Origin: Liquidambar formosana
Taxonomy: Eukaryota; Streptophyta; Magnoliopsida; Saxifragales; Altingiaceae
DNA length: 64,000 nucleotides
Reading direction: 5' to 3'
Assembly: GCA_039720395.1 (NCBI GenBank)
Contig: CM077820.1
Coordinates: forward strand, 52,071,666 to 52,135,665
The translations under genes and the position numbers were made by a program. The notes beneath the pieces were generated by a model. That model was not told where the DNA came from. It was given only the letters and a program-made list of their open reading frames with translations, and searched no databases. Shown piece after piece: positions 35,029 to 46,588 of this stretch (its first letter is position 1; every line of letters begins with the position of its first letter).

Positions 35029-37597
35029 GTAGAGACCCTCTTGATACATTGCCTTCCATGCGTTTAAATGTCTTCGAATGGTTGTTCGAACGTAAAGGTA
35101 CCCGAGACCACTCTGCAGCCTTTCGTTTTAATGCATTCGAACTTCCCGATACCATCATTCGAATGATCCTATATATGGCAGAATCCATTATTGCTCATTT
35201 TGCAAGTGAAAAGCACCCCTAGCAACCTTATTTCGAAGGCCAATAAACAAGGTTTTAACCACCCAAGGTATATTACTAAGCCACTGGGTCACTTATATAC
35301 TGTAGGTTTGGCTCGCTCATCTACAAGTCTTCAAATATACCAAGCCTTCATCTTCGTAGTCGAACACGCATGGTTACAAATACAAGTGACACTAATTACA
35401 ACACAAAGGTTTTGGACATCGGAATTAGCCAAGAATAGTCCCCTAGTACTCAACAATAAAACAAGAAAAAACGAAAAGCAGAATAGCTATATTGCTGGGC
35501 AACTAATGGTACGGTACGTCATCCCTTCTTGGACTTTAGATATTAAGTCCCCAAGTGTTCGGTCATCCACGGTATGCATGGTTGCATTTCAGGACTCAAG
35601 TGATTCTTTAATAAATATGGACAAAGGGTGTTGCTCATATACACTCTATATACTTCTACTAATAGTGAACTATGGGTGCAAAATTGTTATGAATTGTGCA
35701 CCAATTTACGAAGGTTGGTCAGTGAGCTGATAGACTAACCCAGGAACTGCAGTAAGAGCTCATGCCCTTCCAACAATTAATTTCTTGCAGAATGATGGTT
35801 TTTGAGAAAGTTTTTTAGTTTTGTAAGTAGGGCTAGGTTAGAAAACTTGTATCCATTATGCGAAGGTCCCCAATAAAGGTTAATAACCAAATATTTTTAA
35901 ATTATTTTGTAGAACCGAATGCGAATAGAAGTTAATAATCGAACATCATTTTGTATTATGTACGACCTTTTAATGTTTTATAGTATGGACGAACTAAACT
36001 TCTTATCATCCCATGTTTGGTCAAAAAAAATTTTTTTCCATGGTTTTGGGAAGTTTCGCCATGCTAACATTGTTGCCACGGGAAACACCACCTCCTCCTA
36101 AGAGTTCGAACAAAGGTTATATATTTAAACAGAAGGAGTTAAAAATGGGGTAGAGTAAAATGGAAAAAAGGTCTACATATTTTTCCAAAATCTGTAGCTT
36201 AAGTGGACTTTTAGTTATTTATAATCCCTATTTCATTTTAACAAAATCTTATGTGAAAAATGGTAAGAAACACCATTTAAACGACAAATTTTAGAAAAAC
36301 TTTATTTTACAAAATTATTCGAAATGATGTTTTCTAATAGACTACTCGACTAGTTTTCATAGGAATCTTTTTTATTTTTCATAAAATTTTAAAAAACTAA
36401 ATTAAGTGAGGAATTTATAATACTTTATATGGTGACAATAATTTGATTTTTGATATTTTTTTATTATATCATTTTAACACATTGCTGAGTCAAGAGATTC
36501 GGATTTGGTGTAGTTAGGGTAGTGTTATTGTACTATGTAGTAGTCATAAGATGTGCTCCACGTGGCAAGTGGGAAGGATCAACGATTGGCCTTTAAAACC
36601 ACCAAGCCAGGTTGTTTCTGCACACCCACTCACCATCGGTTTGAAGAAGCCCCTATCTGACATGCTTCTCGCTAGTGATCTCTCACCTCTCCCTTCTCTG
36701 TCCCACCTCTTTCACAAATCTGAGACTGGAATGCTTGAGTTGGGCTCGAAGGCCATGGCAGATTTGAGATCTCTGGCTATGGTAGTGGCAATGGGGTGCT
36801 TTGACGGCGATGGCATGGCAGATCTGAGAAATCCATGGCTGAAACCACCTGCGGCATAGCAGCATTGAGGACGAGCCTATTTGCCACTCCACCACTACGG
36901 TTGACAATCTCGCTGCCTCCATGATCTGCTATTCCCTTCCCCATAGAGTCCTCACTTCGGCAAAGCTAGGCTTACTCTATTTTTTCTTGTTTTTTTATTT
37001 TTTTATTTTCTGGGTGAACTTGCGGATGCCCATCTACTGACGACAACAACATCACTTCATCTTCGTTGGTGGGTTTCACCAATGGGAGGAGAAGAGTTGC
37101 AAAGAAGAGAGGGAGTGTTCTGAGGAAAAACCTTAAACCCACATCTCTACCGCTGCAAATCCTAAACTGCGATGTTGCCGACGAAGTTCGAGGAGAGAGA
37201 GAGTACGGTTGGCTTCAACAACCTAGTTTGGTGCGTTTCGAAGCCTAACCATTAGTCTTCCCACTTACCACGTAGAAAACATCCAACGACTACAGCATGG
37301 CGCAGTAAAACCACCCCAACTATTGCAAATCCGGATCCGAATTAATAATGGAGTGTTCCATTACCCCCGTTTGATGACGTGGACGTGGTCAAACAGTTTT
37401 ATGCAAATCTTTCTCAGCCATAAGTGCATGACAGATCACCATCCTGCCGAAGAGACGACGTCAACGTTTCTTCATCAAAGTCAAATAGACATCAGGAATC
37501 CAAGGGTTAAACAGGAGGTCTTCAATTTCTTGTGAGAGTGAGGGAGAGCTGCCTGTAATTTTCCTTTTTTAGAAGTATAGCTGCTTGTATTGTGGAG
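35029..37597. other. No gene recognised; intergenic and TNL3 upstream region
   Basis: A 179-codon open stretch (35191-35730) has no ATG at its start and no domain. AT-rich DNA follows to 36500. Then a GC-richer segment (36550-37250) with GCATGGCAGAT-type words twice. The last few hundred bases are the presumed promoter of the TNL at 37598; no clear TATA box was found. Confidence 0.4.
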
Positions 37598-40500
37598 ATG
37601 GATTGCGAGGGGAATAGGAATGCCCCAGGACGGGAATTCGAAGTGTTCTTGAGTTTCTGTGGCGACGACACTCGTAAGGGCTTCGCCGATATGCTCTACC
37701 ACGATCTTGAATCTGCGGAAATTCGCACCTTTAGGGACAGTGAAAACCTTCACGTGGGAAAAGCGATCGGCTCGGATCTTCTCAAAGCAATCAGGGAATC
37801 GAAAATCTCCATTCCAATCTTTTCCAAAAACTATGCTTCTAGGCAATGGTGCCTACGTGAGCTCGTCCAGATGGTCGAATGCCAGAAAGAACCTCTGGAA
37901 CAAAAGATTTTTCCGATTTTCTACGACGTTAAGCCGGACGATGTAAAACATCAGACTGGGAGTTACGAGGCGGCTTTTCGCGGACACACTCCGGTTTTCG
38001 ATGAAAACACTATCAATGGATGGAAGCGGGCTCTGAGAGAGGTCGGAGATTTGAAGGGATGGGAATTGGATAAAGAAACTAAGGGGTAATTTCTTATGCC
38101 CAAATATTTTGATGATTTAATTTAACCCAAGTTTGATGATAAAATCCTTAAGACTTATCTAACTTTACAAATAGTTTGAAAACTATCAAATTTACCTATT
38201 TTTTCCCTCACAATTATTTTATTTTATTTCTCCTATATATCTCCAGTGAACTGTATAAGAAATGTAAAATTCATAATTATTTTCCCAAAATGTTCCTTCC
38301 AGGCACTAGTTATTTGTTGTATTTTCCATTTGATATCAATTTTATTGGACAGGCATGAGGGAGAACTAATAAAGAAGATTGTTTCAAAGGTTTTGTTGGA
38401 GTTAAAGAAGAATCACATGTTTGTAACTAGCAACTTGGTTGGAATTAATCATCACATAGAAAAGATGATGAGATTATTAAATGTTAAATCCACTAATGTA
38501 GTGGGAATACATGGCATGGGTGGTATTGGTAAGACAACTATCGCTAAGGTCATCTACAATCAACTCTCTGTGAACTTTGAATATTGTTGCTTCCTTAAAA
38601 ATGTTCAAAAAAGGTTACAACGCGATGGTCTTGTTACATTGCAAGAGGAACTTATCAAGAAGATCCTAAAAAGGAAAAACGTTGACATTTTTGGTGTTGA
38701 GGATGGATGCAACATGATTAGAGACATGGTTTGCACAAAAAAAGTTCTCATTGTTCTTGACAATGTGGATAAAAAGTCTCAATTTGATAAACTCGCAGGA
38801 AAGCGTAAATGGTTTGATGTAGAAGGAAGTATAATTATAGTTACAACAAGAAACAAAGAGGTTCTAGATGAAGTGGATGAGATTTATGAACCCTCATGTA
38901 TGAATTTTGATCATTCTCTTCAATTATTTAGTAAGCTTGCCTTTGGGGAGGAATCTCCTCCAGAAGACTTTAATTTTCTCTCTGAAGAAATTGTATCCAC
39001 TACTGAAGGGCTTCCTTTGGCTCTTACGAAAATAGGGATGTTTTTAGATAAAAAGGGGAGAGAAATATGGGGAGAAACATTGATAGAGCGGAAAGAAAGA
39101 CCTCATGAGAAAGTCCATAAAAAATTGGCAACAAGTTTCAGAGCATTAAATTATGAGCAAAGGGCAATATTTCTTGATATTGCATGTCTCTTCAATGAAG
39201 AGGATACACTAAGGCCCATTTACATGTGGAAAGACTGTGGATATTATCCAAAATCTATGCTTACTATCCTCCAAGACCGGTCTTTGATAAAAATTGGAGC
39301 GGATAATGTGCTAAGGATGCATGGTCAGCTTCGAGACCTCGGCAGGGAAATCGTCCGCATGGAAGATAAAAAAAACCCAGGGGCACGTAGTAGGTTGTGG
39401 GTTTATGAGGAAGCCTTGAAGATATTTAAGAAGCAGATGGTAAGCTCTAAGTGCATCATGAATTTTACCCAACTTATTTAGCAATTTTCTTATTTCCCTA
39501 TTCGTGTAATTATGAAATAAAATGCTTCATAAACAAAATTCTTTTACAGAAGGGCTTTGCAAATTGATGTGGTTACCTATGTGGATAGCCAAGTTCACAT
39601 CATAAAAAATTGCATTCCACGGTTAGAAGCACTTGAATAGTTGAATAAACAGAAAATAAGTAAAATTTCTTTAAACATACTTAGCAAGATAAAGGGCCAT
39701 AGAGGCCCAGGTGGTAAGACCGTAAGAGGGTGGGGTGGGGTTGTGATAGTCAGGGGTTCAAATTGTACTGATGTTGTTTGAATGTACCTACCCCACCACG
39801 TTAACCTAGGATGTAAGAATGTAAGGCGGTGGCTAAGGGGGTGGAGTGGGGTTGCAGCAGGTTTGGGTTTAAATCTTGTTGATGTACTTTCAATGTACCT
39901 TGAACTTCAAAAAGGAGAAAAAAGGGAAACACAATAGGGGAGAGAGAGGGGGTTGTTACTAGTGAGAACTCGCCACTAACCTAATATGAATAGGCTGTTA
40001 TTAATTTGATGCAATTATTACAATTTTCTTTTATAAAAAGGACATATTCTTTAATATTCATACTTCTTTTATTTGGACTCCATAGAGCTTCATTATTTAT
40101 TGGTCTTCTATTGGCAGGGAACAAACACTATTGAAGCCCTTTGTCTTGGGCCTCTTGGCTTAAAAGAGGACTTAGAACAAGGGTGTCATGGCCGCTATTT
40201 TACAAATGAACAATTTAGCCAACTACAAAGTCTAAGGTTTCTCCGAGTGGGTTACAGAGACCTTGCTGGAGATTTTCATCTTCTTCTTCCAGATTTAAGA
40301 TGGCTTCATTGGTGTAGACGGTCAGCAAATTTCATTCTAAAAAATTTTCATCTAGAGAATCTAGTTATTCTTGATCTATCTTACAGCGACATCACACACG
40401 ACTGGGAAGCTTGGAGTCAAATCAAGGTTTCATAGAATATCTCCGATTTTATTTCTATTGTCATATCATACACTTCTTGGAAATTTCGTTCTTATTTTTT

Positions 40501-40761
40501 GGTAATTATTTTCTTGTTTTACAGATGGCAAAAAAGTTGAAAGTTCTAGACCTCACACATTGCTATTGCTTAACCAACACTCCTGCCTTCCCCATATCTT
40601 CAAATTTAGAGATATTGATTCTTAAAGGGTGTAGAAATTTGTGTCAAATTGACCCATCGATTGAGAATCTAATAAATCTGAATGTGCTTGACATTTCACA
40701 GTCAGGCATAACAAGGTTACCTGATGCTATTAAGAGACTACCCTCGACAATCTTGAGATAG
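37598..40761 (+). CDS. TIR-NBARC-LRR disease resistance protein (TNL3)
   Basis: An immune receptor with the same exon plan as TNL1. Exons: 37598-38085, 38353-39439, 40118-40426, 40525-40761; phases agree and borders are GT..AG. ATG at 37598 opens the TIR directly (EFEVFLSFCGDDTR; SRQWCLREL with the catalytic Glu). NB-ARC: intact P-loop GMGGIGKTT, but kinase-2 reads LDNVD rather than LDDVD (38759-38770), the RNBS-B Arg of GSR is replaced (EGSIIIVTTRN), and MHD reads MHG (39317-39325). The LRR covers about 180 residues and stops at TAG 40759-40761. The next frame continues LRR-like coding (STNICSLPMSICGLSCL) with more stops, so a frameshift near 40745 has cut the LRR. Encoded protein is about 706 aa. 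It may be a short TNL or a decaying gene. Intron 2 carries SINE-like DNA. Confidence 0.8.
39683..39910 (+). repeat. Two SINE-like segments in TNL3 intron 2
   Basis: Two tandem, related segments each carry a GGTGG(T/C)TAAG-like first block and a B-box-like GGTTCAAAT (39755-39763) or GGTTTAAATC (39865-39874), separated by G-rich GGGTGGGGTGGGG words and followed by TTGATGT...CAATGTACC. This is the layout of tRNA-derived SINEs. No tail or target duplication was confirmed. Confidence 0.4.
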
Positions 40762-40887
40762 ATTCTACTAATATTTGTAGCCTTCCAATGAGCATTTGTG
40801 GGCTTTCTTGCCTCAAAATCCTTGATTAAATGACCTACAGAGAGCTTTAATGGCTACTTGAGCTTCCTCCTTGTTTAACGACTCTAC
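40762..40887 (+). pseudogene. Frameshifted continuation of the TNL3 LRR
   Basis: In the frame next to the end of TNL3 the translation reads EIDSTNICSLPMSICGLSCL, KILD, stop, MTYREL, stop, WLLELPPCLTTLRV. This is typical LRR sequence. It shows that the LRR once ran on past the current stop and has since been broken by a frameshift and at least two nonsense codons. Confidence 0.7.
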
Positions 40888-42500
40888 GTGTCACACAGGA
40901 CTGTAATTTCTGATGTATCTACTTGTGAACCTGATCCAGCAGTTGATGCTCCGTTGTTGAAGTTTAATCCTCATGATGAACTTTTGGTTGATGAAAGATT
41001 GCTACAAATGGGTGCTGCTGGTTCTGACAATTTGTCAACTTTTCCTGCTGAACGAGAAATATTTTGTAGAGATGACAACAAGAGCAGAACCTCTGTGGGA
41101 TGGGTACCTGAAATGTCTCATGAGAATCTTGAGGGCATGGATGCTGCAACTGACACGACTGTTTTGCCATTCAAGAATTGTGGTGGTGGAGGGCAGGGAA
41201 GGGTGCTGGTTTTTCTGGGCCTGGAAGTTCAGTAGGTCTAGTTGCCAACATGAAGGCTGAAACTGTGGAATTAATTGGCATGACCTTTTTACAAGAAACC
41301 CCCTACGATAGACTGGACAGATGGGATAGAAAATGCTTTGTTGTCACCTACTATCCCCAATCGCCCTTTTTGTAGGGACGAAGAAAGTTATGAAGGAACA
41401 TCAGGTTGAAATTCCAAATTCCTGGATCCTGTGTAATATATTTCTAGTTATTTTTGGTGCCAAACGAACTGTATTGTGCTTATAATAAAGATTTAGATTC
41501 AATGCTTGTCATCTAATTGGATATTTGGTAGCCAGGTTGTTAGACACCTAGGGTTTAGAGATATATTCTAGTTCTTTTTTGGTTTAGTTTTGTGAGGCAT
41601 ATTCTGTAATCTTATCTATTTTTTAATATTTTTTTAGTATTCACTTTTAATTAATTAAGAAAAAAATGGCATTTCTAATGTTTTGTGTTTAATGGATATA
41701 TATCCAATATAGTTTTGCAGTAAATTATTAAAAGAGAAGTATCTCTTTTCCATTGTTCATTTCTTGATGTGTTAGTTTTTGCAGATAAACAGAACATCGG
41801 AACTTGCTCGTGTCTTTGGCATCGACTTTTTTTCTGTTCTCTCTTGAGGTTCACAGTACCGTGTTGAATCCATGCTTGTTCGAGTGGCACATACACAAAA
41901 CTATCTCGCCATTTCTCCTGGGAACCAACCGGTATATGAAGACATGTTTAATCGATATTTAATCGATATGGGATGTGGGACTTCCCAACACATCTAATAC
42001 ATGTATCTACGCTACATGTTTCACTTATTTCTCCTGGTATTCAAATGTCTAGTATTATATTGATCTGATACTGCATGTAGTTACAATCATCTGCCCCATG
42101 TTTGTTCTCTTGGTGGGCTTTTAAAGCATACGCTGTTTTTTTATTCGTGGCTTGCCTGTACTGTTTTTTTAGTTGTAGAATTTTTCAAATGACTGAATAC
42201 TGACTCTGCCTTGTCTTAATTAGGTCGCTTCTCAACCTGCAATGGAGCGCCTACCACTTGTAATGGAGCCGGAATCTGGTTTTTACGCAGATCCAGTTGT
42301 TGTTTTGGACTTTTAGTCTCTTTATCCATCGATGGTAATTGCATACAACCTCTGCTTTTGTACATGCCTTGGAAAAGTGGAGCCTACAAAGGCAAATACG
42401 CTTGGTGCTAGGTTTTTTTTCCCCAGATCCAGATGTTTTGAGGGATTTAAAACATCAAATACTGCTTACTCCAAATGGTGTTATGTATGTACCTTCACAG
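40888..42500 (+). pseudogene. REV3: REV3-like DNA polymerase zeta, N-terminal part of catalytic core
   Basis: Two exons are clear. Exon 41785-41931 (after GCAG) reads INRTSELARVFGIDFFSVLS, a TGA at 41845-41847, then GSQYRVESMLVRVAHTQNYL. Exon 42224-42500 (after TTAG, before GTAATT) reads VASQPAMERLPLVMEPESGF then VVVLDF, a TAG at 42314-42316, SLYPSMVIAYNLCFCTCLGK; a frameshift in a T run near 42415 precedes DPDVLRDLKHQILLTPNGVM. These are polymerase motif A and its surroundings. The TAG falls inside the motif, right after the catalytic Asp-Phe. The open stretch 40888-41370 (LLKFNPHDELLVDERLLQMG, later DWTDGIENALLSPTIP in another frame) is probably the upstream REV3 region, but I am less sure. 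The exon ending at 42500 is exactly the one that should precede the exon at 11169. Confidence 0.8.
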
Positions 42501-43398
42501 GTAATTCTTAGAAGTTCTTTATGCCGAAAAAAGAATTTTCCGACTTGTCTTCATCTGTATAATATATGGGATGTGCTTTAAGCACACATTGGGTGATAGA
42601 TAAATAGTTGTTGATTGAGCTAAATGAAGAAATTTATCTATTACCTGGTTCACTTCCATAGGAGATTCAAAGTCTATGCAATTATTGTGTGTTTTAAACG
42701 TCGTAACTTGTAAGAAACAAAGTAGGCACAGTGAGCAGATTGTTTTGGAAAGGTTATGCACTATGCCATACTTGCAGCCATTTTCTTGTATATCGATGAG
42801 TCGTTTGTCCGCAGTTAAATTGAGCTACCCATTATGATACCTGTTTTGAAAATTGGATTTTTTTTTCTCTTGTTTTGTTTTGTTTTGTTTTTTTTTTTTT
42901 TTGGGGGGGGGGGGGGGGGTGTTTCCACTTTGCCCCCAAACTACTGGGGCAAAGTCAATTCATTAACGTAATCTTTGAATTCCCTAAACTGTTGCTTTGT
43001 AAAAATTTGCCCCATCTGTCAATTTTCCATTTGGGAAACGATGGAAAGTGGCCTTCTACCTGTCACATGACAGGTTTAATAGTTTTGCCCTTACAGAATA
43101 TAAAGTGATCACTGTACCCTTTTAAAGAGCTTAATACCCATTGAGAGGGTATCTCCTAGAACAAAGGATGCTAGCCCCTCTCTTAATTGTAAATCTGGTA
43201 AGCTCTCTCTCTCTTTCTCACTTGACATCCTTGATCATATTAGCCACTTCTGACATCGTATGCCTCTTTTTTGGTTGTGGAACCTCACAAGCTAGCCCCA
43301 GATGAGCATTGCCACTCCTCGATGTTCTTATACCTTAGAGGTTCCTGATTGAATACCTTCACCGTCCATTCATCTCTCCCAATCTTGATGTTGCATAC
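42501..43398. other. REV3 intron remnant and low-complexity DNA
   Basis: Begins as the intron after the last REV3 exon. From 42865 a T-rich run meets 17 consecutive G (42903-42919), followed by words common in dispersed repeats (ACTTTGCCCCCAAACTACTGG ... TTTTGCCCTTA). No coding sequence. The gypsy LTR begins at 43399. Confidence 0.5.
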
Positions 43399-45430
43399 TG
43401 TCACACCCCATTTTTGCACCACTTTACTAGGGCTCACTATTTCATGTAGGTTTTTGTTTTGTTTTTGAGTCTAGCTACTTGCATTAGTTTTCTAGAATCA
43501 CAAGGACATTGGATATGAATTTTGGTTCAATTTGGAGTTGATCTTGAGGGTTAATAAGAACTTTTGTGACTTAAGGGGCATAACCGTCTTTTAGGTCACA
43601 AACTTTCTATTTAACCTTGAAATGATCTCCAAGTTGTCAATTGGAGTTCATGAGGATGCATTTGAGGTATTTATGGGTTCAATTTGATGAATTGATGGTT
43701 TGGGATTAAAATGGCTCAATACGATTCAAGTTGGTTAAGAGACCCACTTCGGGTTGGCTCAAATTGGCTCATGATTTTCACTCAATTCCCACCCATTTGA
43801 CTTTAATTAGTCTTAATTTCATTCCCAAAGATGTTTTGGAAGGTTGAATTTTGAATTGGAAAGCATTCGGTGCGACCCTGTGTGCATACCTAAGCTTAGT
43901 GACGGTGGTACATAGCGGTTAGCTGTCTTTGTAAAACCCAACCATGCAGCCATGGCTAGGGATTTTTGCCCTAAAATGTCTTAAATTACATTCCTCATCG
44001 AAGCACGGTCGTTTTGGCTTTCGTTTCGTCAAAATCGGAGTTGATTTGACCCCCGAAACACATTTGGAAGCCGAAATGGCTCAAATAAGGCAATTGCTGA
44101 CGGCGCGCTCGGGTGACCACCTGGGGCTTGGCGGCTAACCGCCCAGCCCAGGTGGTTAGCCGCCCAAGGCTAGGTGGTTAGCCACCCAGCCCTGGGTGGT
44201 CAGCCGAGGTACTTTGCCATTTTTTAGGGTTTTTTGATTCCCTTCCTATTTTGACGTATTTTTCCGCCTCCAGCCGCCTTTCCATCATATTTTCAGCCGT
44301 ATTTGAGTGCCTTGAGCCCCAAGAGAGTCTCTAAGGACCCTTAGATTAATATTTAGGGTTTTAATCCCAACCATTGATTGATTCCACTCAATCCCTATAA
44401 ATACCCCCTTATACTTCAGCACTAGTGGAGCCACTTAGAGGCAATGACAGCCATCCTTAAGGCATTTAACCTAATTTCTTGAGAAAAAGAGTAAGAGAGA
44501 GTTCCAAAGGAGAGCTAGGGTTTGTGTGGAGGCTTGAAGGAGAGTGTTTCAAGAGGAGAAGTCTCCACAGCAGCAAGGAGACATCCACCATAGGGTGCAA
44601 ATAGGGGTGATAATCGCTTTATTGCAAATAAGGTCGTTACTGCTTAAGCTTGCTATTGCTTGGAGATATTGCACAAGGTAAGTAGGGTTTGAAAGTGCCC
44701 TAATTCACTTTTTCTTCCTTTATCTTCTCTCTTCTCACTCCTTAGGGTTATTTCCTAATATGAGTCTATGGAAATAATTAGAGGTTTCCTTGATTAAATA
44801 AATTACCTTTTTATCAAAGTTTCCATCTTATGGAAATTATTTCTCTTTCAAACTTGGTTTAAATACCATATTTTCTATCTTTCAAATAAGGAAACCTAGG
44901 GTTTTTACCATAGGTTTATATTAGGATTTAACCCTAATTCTCTTCGAACTACGTGAACTTTGATCCATGTATTTCGCTACATGATACGTAGGCGCTTTGA
45001 GGTTCAAGTCCGCCGTAGGATCTAAGTATCCTAGTTTAGTTTAGTTTTTCTTTGTTTTGTTTGTTTGTTATGGATGGATTTATGATATGCATGCAACTCT
45101 TGTGATGATATCTTGCTGATTTTTGTATGGTAAGATCTTGATTTAGCCCAAATAAACTAAGAGACCGAAAGGGTGACATGGGTGCCTATAGGCTATGCTT
45201 AGAACCTTCCCATGTCATAACTTAGCCTCCGAATCCCCGATTTCTTTGGTTTCCAAAAGACTGTTTTTGCCTTTCCTTTTTAAACATGGAGTCATTCTTT
45301 TGTTTTCTTAAAATAAAATTAGTTTTTAGGGTTTTCCTTGTTTCCTTTAAAAAAATAAGGTGGCGACTCCTTTTCGTTTTCAAACCTATTTTCTTTTAAA
45401 CCCTTGTGGGCCACTTTTTTAGGGTCCACA
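43399..45430 (+). mobile_element. 5' LTR of a Tat/Ogre-like gypsy element
   Basis: Starts TGTCACACCCCATTTTTGC and ends AGGGTCCACA (TG...CA, about 2.03 kb). It is followed by GTTTGGCGACTCCACTGGGG, the sequence that follows LTRs of Tat/Ogre elements and serves as primer binding site. The first 180 bp recur at 54000-54183. A short C/G-rich tandem repeat (about 44110-44210; GGTGGTTAGCC words) lies inside, and a TATAAATACCC box is near 44396. Confidence 0.75.
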
Positions 45431-45431
45431 G

Positions 45432-45450
45432 TTTGGCGACTCCACTGGGG
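45432..45450 (+). other. Primer binding site of Tat-like element
   Basis: TTTGGCGACTCCACTGGGG directly after the LTR. It matches the conserved Tat/Ogre motif, generally read as complementary to an arginine tRNA. Confidence 0.6.
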
Positions 45451-46159
45451 ATTTGTGGGCTAGACTCTATAAAGTTTAATTGGGCTAAATTAATTTCTTT
45501 TGTTTAATTAAAATCAATCACATTGCATCTGCTTGATTGTGTGCTTTCATTTATTGCATTGTGTGCGCAAACTCTTGCATGTTAGGATCGATGTCCCTCG
45601 ATGTATCCTTGCCACTGATGGGCCTAGCCTCAACCTTGGTTTTCCTGATTCCATGTGTTGGGGTGAAAGCTCTCAACCTCTCTTGCCAAGTACCCTTGGG
45701 CTTGCTCTTGGGTATATTAAATGAGTTAATCACGTACTGCTGGACCCACACGGCGTTCCTGATGCCACATGTGGTTAGGTATAAAGATTGCTCAAGCCAG
45801 TGAAGGACCCCAGCCTACCCTTATCATTAGTCTATGTAGACAGACTTATAGGACACTATTGGTTCATTATTATGCACCCACACTTGATTGTAATGATATC
45901 ATGCCGTGCTTGTGTTGTGTTGCTATGCTCATAAGTTGTGTTCTAGGCTTAGGTTTATTTTAACCATGGGTAATGATTGATATTTAATATATGGTCTCAT
46001 CTACATACCCTTAGTAAGTACCTCCACCCTTCACCCAAGGGGCTCCCTAAAGGAAGGATGGACTAATTAAAGGTATGTGAGCTAAGACCATTCAATCATG
46101 GGCTTTTAAGTAAACCAATAGGGGCTTGTTTGGAATGAAATGTTTGATTAAGGGTTAAG

Positions 46160-46430
46160 AAGTAGGGGCTTATTCATCTTTATGTCTTTAGTATGTCACC
46201 TCACCTTCCGTCTTAAGGACACTTTTGAGGATGAGGTGTCTAACTAAGGAGATATACTATTTAAACCTAGCTCATAGTTTGCCTACACTTGGGGGAAAGT
46301 GACTCTTGATGGTTTTGTGATTGTTAATGGTTAGAACCTAAGACTAAGTGACTCACCTTCATGTCCTTAGTACGTCACCTCACACTTCAAGGTACCCTTG
46401 AAGATGAGATGTCTAACTAAGGGGATGCTT
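46160..46430. repeat. Diverged ~80-bp direct repeat in Tat leader
   Basis: Two copies of a block containing CTTTAGTATGTCACCTCAC ... GATGAGGTGTCTAACTAAGG at about 46180-46255 and 46355-46425. Each copy has internal inverted complementarity (CCTCAC / GTGAGG-like words). Confidence 0.6.
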
Positions 46431-46588
46431 TATAAGATCACATTTACCAATTTAGCGCAGTCATGGAAATATTGTTAAAATGTTTTGGTCATAGCCTAAA
46501 AGGGAATTTTGTTCTTGAAGGAGGGCTGGATTAAACCCGTGATATCTTCTAGAGGTTAAAGATTAGAGTGGAACCCATTATCACTTTC

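Noticed and set aside
35191..35730. 179-codon open frame
   Set aside because: It opens on TTG, has no ATG near the start, no domain or composition typical of a protein, and lies in intergenic DNA.
43944..44138. 64-codon plus frame in the gypsy LTR
   Set aside because: Noncoding LTR with a C/G-rich tandem repeat; no domain.
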